From CAWFLT01 sp963816795 (GTDB lineage Bacteria > Acidobacteriota > Vicinamibacteria > Vicinamibacterales > SCN-69-37): a stretch of DNA of 64,000 nucleotides. The stretch lies in the NCBI GenBank assembly GCA_963816795.1, contig CAWFLT010000017.1, forward strand, positions 124,001-188,000, read 5' to 3'. Each line of letters starts with the position of its first letter. Position 1 is the stretch's first letter. Below the pieces are notes generated by a model, which saw nothing but the letters and a program-made list of their open reading frames with translations, ran no database searches and was not told the DNA's origin. The position numbers and the translations under genes are program-made. Below, piece after piece: positions 28,203 through 38,295 of the stretch.

Positions 28203-28391
28203 CAGTCCTCCTCGAATGTGACCGTGGTGGCGTAGGCGGCCCGGCGGACGCGATCAAGATGCGAAAGTTCTGTCGGACTTTCTTCTGAACGCTTTCCGGG
28301 AAGACGGTACGGGCGGATCCTACACCGAGAACCACGACGGGTCCGGCCCGATGGCCGGCGGCTCGCTCGTCCCCACTCCACGACATCGTCC

Positions 28392-31040
28392 ATGAACTTT
28401 TCCCGAACGCTGACAGTCGCATGCCTGTTACTCCTCGCCGCGCCAGCCGCGGCGCTCGCCGATACGCTCGGCGGTAAGATCACCGACAAGTCCGGCGGCG
28501 TTCTGCCAGGGGCAAGCGTCCGCGTGACGAATATCGCCAGCGGCGAACAGCGGACGGTGCTCGCTGACGCGGCCGGTCGCTACACCGTCGATCAACTGGC
28601 CCCCGGCACCTACGTGGTGGCCGTTGCCCATCCCGGTTTCTCCGAGGCCTCGCGCACCATTGTCCTCACCGCGACTGAGACGGCCGCGACGGCCGACTTC
28701 GTGCTCGAGATCGGGTCGCTGTCGTTTCCCGTGGACGTCACCGCGATGCGCGGCGCGCGGGATCCCGCCGTGATTCCGCTCCGCACCGACACGCTGACGA
28801 ACGACACCCTCAAACGCGCGGTGCCGGTGAGCACGGGCGACGCGCTGGTGCTCGCGCCAGGCGTCACGCCCGTCGGGAATGGCCCGTTCCAGGTGCGGCC
28901 GCGGCTGCGCGGGCTCGACTCGACGCGCGTGCTCGTGCTGATCGACGGCGAGCGGCTCAACAACGCGCGGACGGCCACCGACCGCGCCGGCGTCGAGGTC
29001 GGCCTGGTCGCCGTTGACACCATCGACGACGTCGAGGTGCTCGGTGGCGCCGGCTCGGTGCTCTACGGGACCGACGCCCTCGCCGGCACGATCAACATCA
29101 TCACGAACCGCGCCCGCTACTCGTCGTTACGCCAGTTCAATATGGGATTCGACGGGATGTACAGCTCGAACGAGAACGGCCGCCGCGGCACCGTCCTGCT
29201 GGGCGTCTCCGACAAGCGGTGGGCGGTCTCCTTCATGGGCGGCAGCGAGCACTTCGATGCCTACCACTCAGGCAAGGATTTCGAGGAGACGTCGGTGCCG
29301 TTCTTCAGTGACGGCACGCTGAGGCAGGCCGACACGATCGACGACAATTTCGGCTTCACGTTCCGCGCCTTTCCCGAGTCGTTCAACGCGCCGTTCACGC
29401 GCACGTCCGACCTCGTCCCACGTTCCGGAGCGAGCGCCTCGACGATCAATCTGTCCGCGATCGCGTTGGTGCGTCCATCGCAGGAGCTGCAGGTCCGCTA
29501 CCAGCGGCGTCACGCGTCCGACGTCGGCTTTCCAGACTTCGAACAGCCGTACTTTTTCCAGTCGATCGCGCTGCCGTGGAGCAATCTGGACAAGTTCTCG
29601 GCGTCCTACGCGTTCACGGACGTGACGCCGTGGTTGAAGCGCGTGTCGGTCTCCGCCTACTTCCAGCAGCAGGATCGATTGCTCCGCAACGACGTGCCGG
29701 TGCAGTTTCCCGTGCCGACCAATCCCACGTTCTTCCCGATCAACGTGTTCCGCCTCGACATCCTCAGCCAGACGCGCCAGCAGGTGTGGACGCCCGGCCT
29801 CGATCTCCAGGCCAACATGCAACTGCGGCCCGGCAACGTCCTGACTGCCGGCCTGACGCTCTTCCGCGACCGCAGCGAAGACGAACGCACGACGGTGACG
29901 CAGATGTCGCTCATCGGGAACGTCGCGCTCGGCGCCCGCGGACCTGCGGCCACCGTCTTCCCGCAGCCGGTCCCGCTCGGCGGTCCGGTCACCGAGGCTC
30001 CGGTGCGAGTCCCCGACGCGTCGTTCCGCGATCTCGCGCTGTTCGTTCAGGACGAGTGGGCGATCTCGCCGATCGTCCGGCTGAGTGGCGGCCTGCGCGT
30101 CGACGGCTACCGCGTCACCACGGATCCGACGCCTGGCTACGACGTCGCGAGTCTCGTCGCCGGCGCGGTACCGCCGATCGACCCGGCCACCCTCCCCAAT
30201 GTCGCGGGCGAGCGGATCAGCCGCACGGCGGTGACTGGCGAGGCCGGCGTCGTCGTCGCGGTGAGCCGTCCGGTGAGCCTCTTCGCCCACTATGTGCGGA
30301 GCTACCGTCATCCGAATCTCGAGGAGTTGCTGTTCTCGGGCCCGGCGACGGCCGGCAACATCGTGCCGAACATCGGCGTCGAGCCGGAGACGGGACACAA
30401 CGTCGATGTCGGCGCCAAGTTCCGCCTCGGCAACTCGGCCGGCTCGGTTGGGTATTTCATCAATCGGTACGCGAACTTCATTTCGACTGAAGAGGTGGCC
30501 GACTCACCCGAGGGGTCGATCTCGCAGGCGATGAACCTCGCGGCGGTGCGGATTCAGGGAATCGAGGCCGCTGGCGAAACACAGTTCGTTGCCGGCGGGC
30601 TGACCTGGTCACCGAACGCCTCGATCGCGTGGACGTCCGGCACGGTACTCTCCGGGACGACGCCCCTGACCGGCGTGTCGCTCGACGGCGAGCCGCAGGA
30701 CAACATCTCGCCGTTCAAGTTCGCCGGCACGCTGCGCGTCGGCGATCGATCCGACCGGTGGTGGGCGGCCTACGGTGTGCGTTCGATGGCGAAAATCTCA
30801 CGCGTGTCGCCGCTGCTGTCCGAATCGCCGTTTCTCATCGCCCAGGACCTGCTTGGGCTCGACGGCTTCGCCGTGCAGCGTGTGGCCGCCGGCTACAACT
30901 GGCGGGCTGGACGTCAGCGGCTCGGGCTGACCCTCTCGGTCGACAATCTGACCGACCGCTTCTACCGCGAGCAGTTCCAGTTTGCGCCGGCGCGGGGCCG
31001 TTCCGTGACGCTGGCGGTCAATGTCAGGGGCGTAAAGTAA
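28392..31040 (+). CDS. TonB-dependent receptor, siderophore/vitamin/haem type
   Basis: 882 residues with a signal peptide (MNFSRTLTVACLLLLAAPAA), a carboxypeptidase-like fold (GGKITDKSGGVLPGASVRVT), a plug (PRLRGLDSTRVLVLIDGERL, then VEVLGGAGSVLYGTDALAG) and a 22-strand-type barrel ending VDNLTDRFYREQFQFAPARG and SVTLAVNVRGVK. The plug and barrel resemble transporters for vitamin B12, haem or siderophores rather than Oar proteins. The ligand is unassigned. The gene is intact. The CNNM/CBS genes start about 10 bp after its stop. Confidence 0.88.
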   Translation: MNFSRTLTVACLLLLAAPAAALADTLGGKITDKSGGVLPGASVRVTNIASGEQRTVLADAAGRYTVDQLAPGTYVVAVAHPGFSEASRTIVLTATETAATADFVLEIGSLSFPVDVTAMRGARDPAVIPLRTDTLTNDTLKRAVPVSTGDALVLAPGVTPVGNGPFQVRPRLRGLDSTRVLVLIDGERLNNARTATDRAGVEVGLVAVDTIDDVEVLGGAGSVLYGTDALAGTINIITNRARYSSLRQFNMGFDGMYSSNENGRRGTVLLGVSDKRWAVSFMGGSEHFDAYHSGKDFEETSVPFFSDGTLRQADTIDDNFGFTFRAFPESFNAPFTRTSDLVPRSGASASTINLSAIALVRPSQELQVRYQRRHASDVGFPDFEQPYFFQSIALPWSNLDKFSASYAFTDVTPWLKRVSVSAYFQQQDRLLRNDVPVQFPVPTNPTFFPINVFRLDILSQTRQQVWTPGLDLQANMQLRPGNVLTAGLTLFRDRSEDERTTVTQMSLIGNVALGARGPAATVFPQPVPLGGPVTEAPVRVPDASFRDLALFVQDEWAISPIVRLSGGLRVDGYRVTTDPTPGYDVASLVAGAVPPIDPATLPNVAGERISRTAVTGEAGVVVAVSRPVSLFAHYVRSYRHPNLEELLFSGPATAGNIVPNIGVEPETGHNVDVGAKFRLGNSAGSVGYFINRYANFISTEEVADSPEGSISQAMNLAAVRIQGIEAAGETQFVAGGLTWSPNASIAWTSGTVLSGTTPLTGVSLDGEPQDNISPFKFAGTLRVGDRSDRWWAAYGVRSMAKISRVSPLLSESPFLIAQDLLGLDGFAVQRVAAGYNWRAGRQRLGLTLSVDNLTDRFYREQFQFAPARGRSVTLAVNVRGVK

Positions 31041-31050
31041 AGTAATAGCC

Positions 31051-32098
31051 CTGACCCCCTACATCGTCATCGCTCTGCTGATTCTGGCGAATGCCCTCTA
31101 CGTCGCCGCGGAGTTCGGCGCGGTGGGCGTACGGCGCAGCCGCGTCCGGCGCCTCGCCGAGGACGGCAACGTGCTCGCGCGCTGGCTGCTCCCGAACGTG
31201 GAGACGCCGGTGGCGCTGGACCGGTACGTCGGCGGCTCGCAGATAGGCATCACCCTCTCGAGCCTGGTGTTGGGTGCGTACGCCCAGGCGACGGTGACCC
31301 CGACGTTGGCCCCGATGGTTGAGCGCTGGCTCTCCTTGGAGCCGGCGACCGCGTGGTCGGCCGCGACGATTCTCGATGCTGACCGTGCTGACGGCGACGC
31401 AGCTCGTCGTTGGCGAGCTGGTGCCGAAGGCGCTGGCGCTTCAGCATCCGACCGAGACGGCGTTGTGGACGGTGGCGCCGATGCTCGCATCGGTGTGGAT
31501 CTTCCGGCCATTTCTCGCGCTGTTGAACGGGTCGGCCACGCTGATCCTCAGAGTGTTCGGGACGCGGATGGACGGGCACCGGCATCTGCATTCGCCGGAA
31601 GAGATCGAGCTGCTGATCGCGGAGAGCCGCGACGGCGGTTTGCTCGAGCCGGAGGAGCAACAGCGGCTGCATCGCGCTCTGCGACTGACCCGCCGTACCG
31701 CGCGCGACCTGATGGTGCCGCGCGAGAAGCTCAGCGCGCTGCCGATCGATGCCCCATGGGATGACGTCGTGCGCATTGTCACCGCCACCCCATTCAGCCG
31801 GCTGCCCATCTACCGCGGCACGCTCGATCAAGTCGTCGGCATGCTGCGCGTCAAGGATCTCGTGCAACGGTACGTGACCGATGGTCCGCAGCCGCTCGAT
31901 CGGCTGATGCGGCCGATTCAGCATCTACCGGAGACGTTGACGGCCGATCGGGTGATCGCGCTCCTGCGCGAACGGCGCGCGCACCAGGCAGTCGTCGTGG
32001 ACGCCGGCGGCCGCGCCGTCGGTCTCATCACCATTCAGGACCTGTTAGGCGAACTGCTCGGACCGCAGGCGGTGGCAGCGGGAGCGGGCCGGCCATGA
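31051..32098 (+). CDS. CNNM/CBS-domain membrane protein, CorC/HlyC-like (frameshifted)
   Basis: N-terminal DUF21-like membrane part (PYIVIALLILANALYVAAEF, then TQLVVGELVPKALALQHPTE) and two CBS motifs (MVPREKLSALPIDAPWDDVV and LRERRAHQAVVVDAGGRAVG). One extra base near 31375 breaks the frame between TAWSAATI and LTVLTATQLVVGEL. No ATG, GTG or TTG precedes the first helix in frame, so the start may be the CTG at 31051 or may be lost to an indel. The HlyC C-terminal domain is missing. The family handles divalent cations (Mg or Co). Its stop overlaps the next start. Confidence 0.75.
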
Positions 32099-33382
32099 TG
32101 ATCGCCGCCGTCCTGCTCGTCTGCCTGGTGCTGGTTGCCGCCAACGGCGTCTTCGTCGCCGCCGAGTTTGCGCTGCTGGCGGCCCCGCGACCCGCGATGG
32201 AGCAGCGGGCGGCGCGCGGCGAGCCGTTCGCCCGGCGGGTGCTGCGGCTGCTGAGATCGCCGGCCCTCCAGGATCGTTACATCGCGACGTCGCAGCTCGG
32301 CATTACCATCGCGAGCCTCGGTCTCGGCATGTACGGCGAGCACGCGCTCGCGACGCTGCTCGAGCCGCACACCGGCGAGATCGGGATCATCAGCCGCGGC
32401 GCGCTCGCCGGGACGATCGCGATCGGCGTCCTGACCGTGGCGCACATCGTGATCGGCGAAATGGTTCCCAAGGGCCTGGCGCTCCAGCACCCGGAGGCGG
32501 TGGTTCGCTTCACGGCGTTGCCGATGCGCCTCACGCTCGTCGCGCTGTATCCGCTCGTGAAGCTGTCGAGTATTGCGGCCAGGCTGTTCCTGCGCCTCGT
32601 CGGCATCACGCGACAGGAGAACACGCACGAACGGCTTTACACCCCCGAGGAGCTGCAGCTCATCGTCGCTGAGAGCGAACACGGCGGCGCCCTCCGCGGC
32701 GAGGCCGGCCGGATCCTGCACGAACTGTTCGAATTCGGCGATCTGACCGCCGCTCAAGTGATGGTGCCGCGCGTTCGCGTCGATGGGATTCCGCTCGGCG
32801 CGACCCCGGAGGCGCTTCGTCAGATCGTCTCAGAGCGCCGCCACACGCGCTATGCGGTTTATGACGGCGATCTCGATCACATCGTCGGCATGCTGCACGT
32901 GAAGGACCTGCTCCGCCGGCTGCTCCAGAACGAACGGGTCACGACTGCCGAGCTCAGGCGGCTTCCGATCGTGCCCGAGACCGCGACGCTCGACAGCGTG
33001 CTCGAGACGATGCAGCGGTCGCAGTCGCACATGACCGCGGTCGTCGATGAACACGGCGGCACGGCGGGGATCATCACGCTCGAGGACCTGTTCGAGGAGG
33101 TCGTCGGCGAGATCGACGAGGGCGTGCCGGCGGCGCCGCCGATCCTGCCCGATCCAGACGGATCGGCTCGCGTCGCCGGTACCCTGCGCCTCGACGAGCT
33201 CGGCCGATACTTCCATCTCGATCTCGAACATGACGACGTCGAAAGCGTCAGCGGGCTCGATTCTGGCCCGGCTGGGACGAATGCCAGTCGTCGGCGACGT
33301 CGTGGAGTACGGGCGGATCCGGCTGCAAGTCACGGCCACTCGAGGCCGTGGTGTGCGCGAGGCACGTGCACGGTTGATATGA
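32095..33382 (+). CDS. CNNM/CBS/CorC-HlyC membrane protein (frameshifted near the end)
   Basis: Paralogue of the upstream gene, starting ATG 32095 with a 4-bp overlap. DUF21 helices (VLLVCLVLVAANGVFVAAEF and IVIGEMVPKGLALQHPEAVV), two CBS domains (MVPRVRVDGIPLGATPEALR and MTAVVDEHGGTAGIITLEDL) and a C-terminal transporter-associated CorC/HlyC domain. One extra base near 33259 separates VSG from LARLGRMPVVGDVVEYGRIR; correcting it gives the stop at 33382. About 428 residues. Probable cation efflux or export function, inferred from family. Confidence 0.82.
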
Positions 33383-33391
33383 CGAGGACAT

Positions 33392-33429
33392 CGGGTGTCG
33401 TTTTCGCGGTTCCCGGAAAACGACACCCG
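33392..33429. repeat. Perfect hairpin before the M13 peptidase gene
   Basis: CGGGTGTCGTTTTC (33392-33405) pairs with GAAAACGACACCCG (33416-33429) around a 10-nt loop. It begins 10 nt after the stop at 33382 and directly abuts a signal-peptide-like coding stretch of the next gene that lacks a start codon. Confidence 0.75.
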
Positions 33430-33515
33430 AGGTCTTTTCTCTCGCGCTCTTCCTCTCCCTCGCACAGGCGCCCGCCCTCGATTCCGGCCTCGACCTTGTC
33501 TTTTTCGATCGGACG

Positions 33516-35429
33516 GTGAGGCCTCAGGATGATCTCTACCGGTTCGTGAACGGCGGGTGGATCGATCGCACGGTGATTCCGGACGAGCGCGTGACGTTCA
33601 CCGCAGCCACCGAGGTCGCCGAGGCCGTGGACGCAGACCTCCGCGCCATCATCGAGGCGATCGCCGGGATGCCCGGACGCCGCCCGGGTTCCCCGCTCCA
33701 GCAGATCGGCGACCTCTACACGAGCCTGTTGGACGAACGCGCGATCGAGGAGCGCGGCGCTGCCCCGCTGGCGCCGGTGCTCCAGCGGATCGACGCGATC
33801 CGCACGGCCGCCGATCTCGCGCGAGAGGCGGGCCTGCTGTCCTCGACCAGCACGGCCGGGCCGTTCTTCACGTCGGTCGGCGCCGATCCTTCACGGCCGG
33901 GCGTGCGCATCGTCCATCTCTCGCAGGGCGGCATCCTGCTGCCGGACCGAAGCTATTACCTCGACGACGACGAGCACCTGGCGGACATCCGGCGCCAGTA
34001 TCGAGCCTACCTCGAGCGCATCTTCGGCCTCATCGGGCGCGAAGATGCCGCCTCGACGGCGGCCGCGGTCGTCGCCCTCGAGACCGAGATCGCGCGGGCA
34101 TTCTGGCCCGTCCTCGAAAGCCGGTCGCCGGGCAAGACCGCCAATCCGCTGGCGCTCCGCCGGATGAACGTGGAGATGCCCGGCTTCGACTGGATGGCGT
34201 GGGCACGGCCTCAGGGCATCGACCGCGTCGAGACGATCGTCGTCGCGCAGCCATCGTTTTTCCGCGAGTTCGCGGCGATGGTGCCGCGCACCCCGCTCGC
34301 CACCTGGAAGGCGTGGCTCGCCGCGCGGTACGTCACCGCGATGGCGCCGTACGTCAGCCGGGCCATCGGCGATGCCAGGTTCGAGTTCTTCGGCCGGGTG
34401 CTCACCGGGCAGGAGACGCCGCGGCCGCGATGGCGGCGAGGCGTGTCGATGGTCAACGGATCGCTCGGCGACGCCGTCGGCCGCCTCTACGTCGAGAAGC
34501 ACTTTTCATCGGCCTCGCGAGCGCGCGTGCAGCGGATGGTCGACCATCTCGTCCGCGTGTTCGGCGACGGGATCCGCGAGAGCGACTGGATGTCGTCCCA
34601 GGCCAAAGCGGAGGGGCTCGCGAAGCTCGCGACGCTGACCAGGAAGATCGGTTACCCCGATACCTGGCGCGACTATCGCGGCCTCGTCGTCGCGCCCGAC
34701 GATCTGGTCGGCAACCTCGCCCGCAGCCAGCAGTTCGAGAACGCCTATCGCATGGCGCGCGTCGAGCGTCCTGCCGATCGCGGCGAGTGGCTGACTCCGC
34801 CGCAGACCGTCAACGCGTACTACGCGCCCGGGACGAATGAAATCGTGTTTCCCGCCGCGATGCTTCAGCCTCCGTACTTTTCAGCCACGGCGGATGACGC
34901 CGTGAACTACGGCGGTATCGGCGCGGTGATCGGTCACGAAATCGCGCATGCGCTCGACGACCGGGGCCGCCACTTCGATGGCACTGGCGCGCTGCGTGAC
35001 TGGTGGCGGCCGCAGGACGAGACGGCGTATCGCCAGCGGGTGGCGCCGCTCGTCGCACAGTTCGACGCGTACTCGCCACTGCCAGGGTTGCGTGTCAATG
35101 GCGCGCTCACGCTCGGTGAGAACGCCGGCGACCTGGCCGGTCTCGCCGCCGCGCATCGCGCGTACCGCCTGTCACTCGGCGGCCGGGCCGCGCCGGTCAT
35201 CGACGGCTTCACGGGCGATCAGCGGTTCTTCCTGGGCTGGGCCCGGATCTGGCGCGCCAAGGATCGCGACGCGTACCTGCGGCAGATCTCCCTCACGAGC
35301 GCGCACGCGCCGGCGCAGTACCGCGCCAATGGGCCGGTGACGCATCTTCCGGCGTTTCAGGAGGCGTTCGGAGTGACGTCAGGAGATCGGCTGTATCGGG
35401 CGCCGGGGGAGAGGATCAAGATCTGGTAG
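33516..35429 (+). CDS. M13-family zinc metallopeptidase, start unclear
   Basis: From GTG 33516 the protein has 637 residues: VRPQDDLYRFVNGGW at the M13 N-terminus, zinc motif HEIAH at about residue 474 (AVIGHEIAHALDDRG), the third ligand in LTLGENAGDLAGL and the C-terminal YRAPGERIKIW. Upstream codons in the same frame read SLALFLSLAQAPALDSGL, a signal-peptide pattern, but no ATG, GTG or TTG lies between the TGA at 33375 and 33516. A hairpin repeat occupies that place. Neprilysin-like secreted endopeptidase. The paralogue at 45353 is complete. Confidence 0.85.
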   Translation: MRPQDDLYRFVNGGWIDRTVIPDERVTFTAATEVAEAVDADLRAIIEAIAGMPGRRPGSPLQQIGDLYTSLLDERAIEERGAAPLAPVLQRIDAIRTAADLAREAGLLSSTSTAGPFFTSVGADPSRPGVRIVHLSQGGILLPDRSYYLDDDEHLADIRRQYRAYLERIFGLIGREDAASTAAAVVALETEIARAFWPVLESRSPGKTANPLALRRMNVEMPGFDWMAWARPQGIDRVETIVVAQPSFFREFAAMVPRTPLATWKAWLAARYVTAMAPYVSRAIGDARFEFFGRVLTGQETPRPRWRRGVSMVNGSLGDAVGRLYVEKHFSSASRARVQRMVDHLVRVFGDGIRESDWMSSQAKAEGLAKLATLTRKIGYPDTWRDYRGLVVAPDDLVGNLARSQQFENAYRMARVERPADRGEWLTPPQTVNAYYAPGTNEIVFPAAMLQPPYFSATADDAVNYGGIGAVIGHEIAHALDDRGRHFDGTGALRDWWRPQDETAYRQRVAPLVAQFDAYSPLPGLRVNGALTLGENAGDLAGLAAAHRAYRLSLGGRAAPVIDGFTGDQRFFLGWARIWRAKDRDAYLRQISLTSAHAPAQYRANGPVTHLPAFQEAFGVTSGDRLYRAPGERIKIW

Positions 35430-35461
35430 TGCGTCTCAGCGTTCAGCAGCGAAGGTCGAAC

Positions 35462-36079
35462 TCATAGCGGTTTCGACTGCGGTGTAGACAGCCGCGAGGG
35501 GGGATTTGCACAGGTGGGGGACGGGTCTTGCGCAAGCGAGACCCGTCCCTCGCCTGTGCAAATCTCCCCCTCATCCCGGCACCACCGCCGCGCCAAACCG
35601 TTGAGCCGTTTTCGCTCTGCTACAGACAAGTTAAAACGGCTCAACGGTTGAGGCTTCATGACGCGAATCGTGGGAAAGTCCCGATGGTGCGGGTTCAAGA
35701 GATAGTTCAAGTCCGTCTCGACGACGGCGCTCGGGACTTCCAGCGCAGCTGAACGGCCGCTCCTGGCCCACTCGTCGCCAATCAACTGCAGCTCCGGTGC
35801 AGCCGGATACGACCGCCAGGTCTTCGGCAGGCGTCTTCGGTCGGGCCGCGAGACAAGCGCATCGTCAAACACGCACGGAATCAGGACGTAGGCGGCCAAA
35901 CTGGAGGCTCGCCCGAGGTGTACCAGCAGCTCGAGCGCGGCCAGGGCGGCACTCTGGGACGTGTACACGACCGGCGTTCCGGGCGAATTCCATCGTCCAC
36001 CCTCGACGCGGGCGCCTTCACCGTCGAAGGCCTTGGCGGCGTGCCGTGCCTTGACGATGCGCCAGGCGGTGATCGCCAC
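35462..36079 (-). CDS. RES-domain toxin with repeat-encoded C-terminus
   Basis: GTG 36079 start (MAITAWRIVKARHAAKAFDG). RES features: the R of W-R-I, GRWNSPGTPVVYTSQSAALA (the NAD-pocket region with the S/E triad) and ALELLVHLGRASSLAAYVLI. RES proteins are NAD-degrading toxins, homologous to MbcT. The core runs to about residue 140 (FPTIRVMKPQ). Residues about 142-205 are read through two hairpin repeats (35496-35649), giving an atypical tail (RKRLNGLARRWCRDEG). The start overlaps the Xre stop by one base (TAGTG), so the pair is one operon. Confidence 0.82.
   Translation of the reverse strand: MAITAWRIVKARHAAKAFDGEGARVEGGRWNSPGTPVVYTSQSAALAALELLVHLGRASSLAAYVLIPCVFDDALVSRPDRRRLPKTWRSYPAAPELQLIGDEWARSGRSAALEVPSAVVETDLNYLLNPHHRDFPTIRVMKPQPLSRFNLSVAERKRLNGLARRWCRDEGEICTGEGRVSLAQDPSPTCANPPSRLSTPQSKPL
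35496..35649. repeat. Two successive long hairpins inside the RES 3' end
   Basis: Hairpin 1 (35496-35572): GGGGATTTGCACAGG and GGGACGGGTCT with their reverse complements, arms about 37 bp with few mismatches. Hairpin 2: AACCGTTGAGCCGTTTT (35596-35612) and its perfect reverse complement (35633-35649), loop 20 nt. Both are translated as part of the RES tail. Confidence 0.85.
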
Positions 36080-36509
36080 TACGAGAACACGCCGTGTTCA
36101 AGACGGCCGATGAGGCGTTCGACCTCGAGGACTCCGACCTCGCTCTTCGCGAGATCGAGGGGCACAATCCCCCCAAGCCCGGGCTGAACCGTCGTGAGCC
36201 ATTCGGTCGCGGCGTCCCTGTCGCCTTCGAAGAGCTGCAGGGCCTTGCCGAAGACGCTCGAGGCGCGCAGCAGCCGGTCGGATTCCTCGGGAAGAAATCG
36301 TCCTTCACGCTTGCGACGCGTCATCGTCCGGCGAGGAATGTTGACGAGCGCCAGCAGGCCCTCAACGGCAGGGCGCTGTTCCGCCGGAATCGTTCGAACG
36401 TACGGTAAGCGAATCCTTTCTTGACCGCACGGAGGAGATCCGGCGGGTCGAACGCCTCGAGCCCGAGCAGAATGACGTACGTGTGCGGCCCAGGCGCACC
36501 CCGTCGCAA
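36079..36509 (-). pseudogene. Xre/MbcA/ParS-type antitoxin, frame broken
   Basis: The C-terminal toxin-binding domain is clear: TRRKREGRFLPEESDRLLRA, ALQLFEGDRDAATEWLTTVQ and VLEVERLIGRLEHGVFS. The N-terminal helical part (LRAVKKGFAYRTFERFRRNS) lies in another frame. Joining LPL to EGLLALVNIPRRTM needs one base that is missing near 36363. The start may be TTG 36509 or, with another indel, ATG 36586. Normally this protein binds RES and represses the operon; if the break is real, the toxin would be uncontrolled or must itself be inactive, so sequence error should be tested first. Confidence 0.75.
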
Positions 36510-36586
36510 GTACTGGCGGAACCGGTCGATGTCTTCGTCGACGCGCCGGCGCGTGGCTGGTGAGCGGTTGCGGCGGACTGAGCCAT

Positions 36587-37516
36587 ATGGCCTCTATAGC
36601 CGCCGAACGGGTTTCCAGTGACGACTATCTGGAGGGCGGTTGTAAAATTGTTGGGCGGTGGGGGGGCGAACACGCCGCCTGCCTCAGAGTATCGATCGAG
36701 TTCAGCGCGAACGGCGCGCCGGTCGTCGGTGAGAACGTGGTCTTGTTGGTGATCCCATTCGGATTGTTCGTGACGTTATCGATCATCATGAACTGGCTGC
36801 CGTTACTGGTGTTCCATCCGCCGGTTCCGTCGTCGATATGCGCGTGGTTGAGTGCCGTATCGAAGAAATACCGACCAGAAGTTCGGTGCCGTCCGACCCC
36901 AAATGAGTCCAAGGCCACGCATCCTCGAAATTAATTGTCGCCGCCTGAGCATTGCCCAACGCGCGTTCGGCGAAGCAAGAACAACCATTGCCGTGCAGTG
37001 CACAAGTGCCGCGATCAGATCAGTTCCACCCGGCTAGACGCGCAGCCTCTGGCAGCCCGGGGATCGTGCTTGCCAGGTCCATCAGAAATGGGTGGAAGGC
37101 AATGGCGTCCCGAGCTGTTCGAAAAATGGGCTCTTTCGACCCGCAGGCGCCAGCAGCTCTCGCATGAGCACCTCTCACTCTTACGCTCGAACGCTGCCAG
37201 GCGTCCTGACATCGTTGAATGTGCGGCGAAGGGACCTGCGGAACGCTTTCCGCTCGTGAAACGCGATGCCCTGCGCTCAGGATCGCTGTCATCTGTGTTG
37301 CCAGAGACCAATGAGATCCAGCCTCGGATGCCTCATCGTGCGCATCTTACGTCGCTCAGCGGACGTCAATGGAGCGTATCAGCCGGCGCGGCGTCACGCG
37401 CAGATTCGGCTATGCCATGCCAAAAACAGAAAGTCTGGTGAGGTTCACCATCAGGAGGCTGAGCGCTTGTACGACCTGGTGACGAGATGCGCTCTGTAAC
37501 TGACAATCTGGACGGA
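36587..37516. other. Gene-poor stretch, possible gene remnants
   Basis: No convincing gene. A minus-strand frame at 36625-36918 reads like real secreted-protein sequence (GRYFFDTALNHAHIDDGTGG and WNTSNGSQFMMIDNV) and is Asn/Thr-rich unlike its neighbours. A second minus-strand piece ends IAFHPFLMDLASTIPGLPEA near 37020. Neither has a plausible start plus ribosome site. The base composition looks less GC-rich than in the flanks. Confidence 0.4.
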
Positions 37517-38137
37517 TCAGTTGAAGCGGAAGCCGGCCGTCACGCTGAAGGCACGGTTGTTGAGCCGGTCGTTCGGCTCGTTGTCGTCCGTGTTGATCCT
37601 GAGGAGACCGTGGGTGTAGCGGGCCTCGATCAGCGCGCGTCCGAACTGCACGCCGAGGCCGCCGACGAGGCCGAGATCGAACGGCTCGATGTCGCGGCCG
37701 GCGTCTCGGCTCCCTTCTTCTCCGAAGAATTCGCTGCTGGCACGAGCCGACAGCTTGAACGCCGGCGCGGCACCGCCAATCACAAAGACGCGCGTGGTCG
37801 AGGCCGGGGCGCCGAGGTCGGCGCGCGCCAGCAGCGGGATCTCGATGTACCGAACGCGGATCTCGATCGAAACGTCCGGGCTGAAGTTCCAGTGCGTGCC
37901 TTTCTCCGAAAAGAGGCCTTCGGCCTGGAACGAAAAGCGATTGGCGGGCGACGTGCGGACCCAGACGCCGCCGACGGGCCCGAGCCTCGGCGGGATGTCC
38001 GGGCTCTCGTCTTCTTCCGGCGGGAGCGACGCGAAGTTGACGCCGGCCTTTACACCGATCTCCTGGGCGAACGCGGCGACCGGCAGGATCAGGAACACCG
38101 CGCCGAACACCGCGCCGGCAACTCTATGCATGGACAT
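37517..38137 (-). CDS. Outer-membrane beta-barrel protein
   Basis: 206 residues from ATG 38137, with a GGGAGG site 5 bp upstream. Signal peptide MSMHRVAGAVFGAVFLILPV ending AAFAQ, then alternating beta strands (IGVKAGVNFASL, GVWVRTSPANRFSFQAEGLF, RVRYIEIPLLARADLGAP) and a final strand FSVTAGFRFN with C-terminal aromatic, typical of the small PorT/OmpW-like porin_4 barrel family. Function not assignable. Stands alone between a gene-poor region and a methyltransferase. Confidence 0.85.
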   Translation of the reverse strand: MSMHRVAGAVFGAVFLILPVAAFAQEIGVKAGVNFASLPPEEDESPDIPPRLGPVGGVWVRTSPANRFSFQAEGLFSEKGTHWNFSPDVSIEIRVRYIEIPLLARADLGAPASTTRVFVIGGAAPAFKLSARASSEFFGEEGSRDAGRDIEPFDLGLVGGLGVQFGRALIEARYTHGLLRINTDDNEPNDRLNNRAFSVTAGFRFN

Positions 38138-38295
38138 GGGAACCTCCCAGGCGCGCGGCAGGCCCGCCACATGGCCGGCTCGCGTCGGCGCGTCGCCTGC
38201 CCAGGAATGTGCCATCGCGCGCTTCCCCGGCTCACCTTCACGACGAGCTTGATCGTCATCCCTCCTGCCGTGAGCCACCGACTCGCACACCCTTG

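Noticed and set aside
36935..37441. 168-codon plus-strand frame
   Set aside because: No ribosome site, no recognisable motifs and a composition typical of chance frames.
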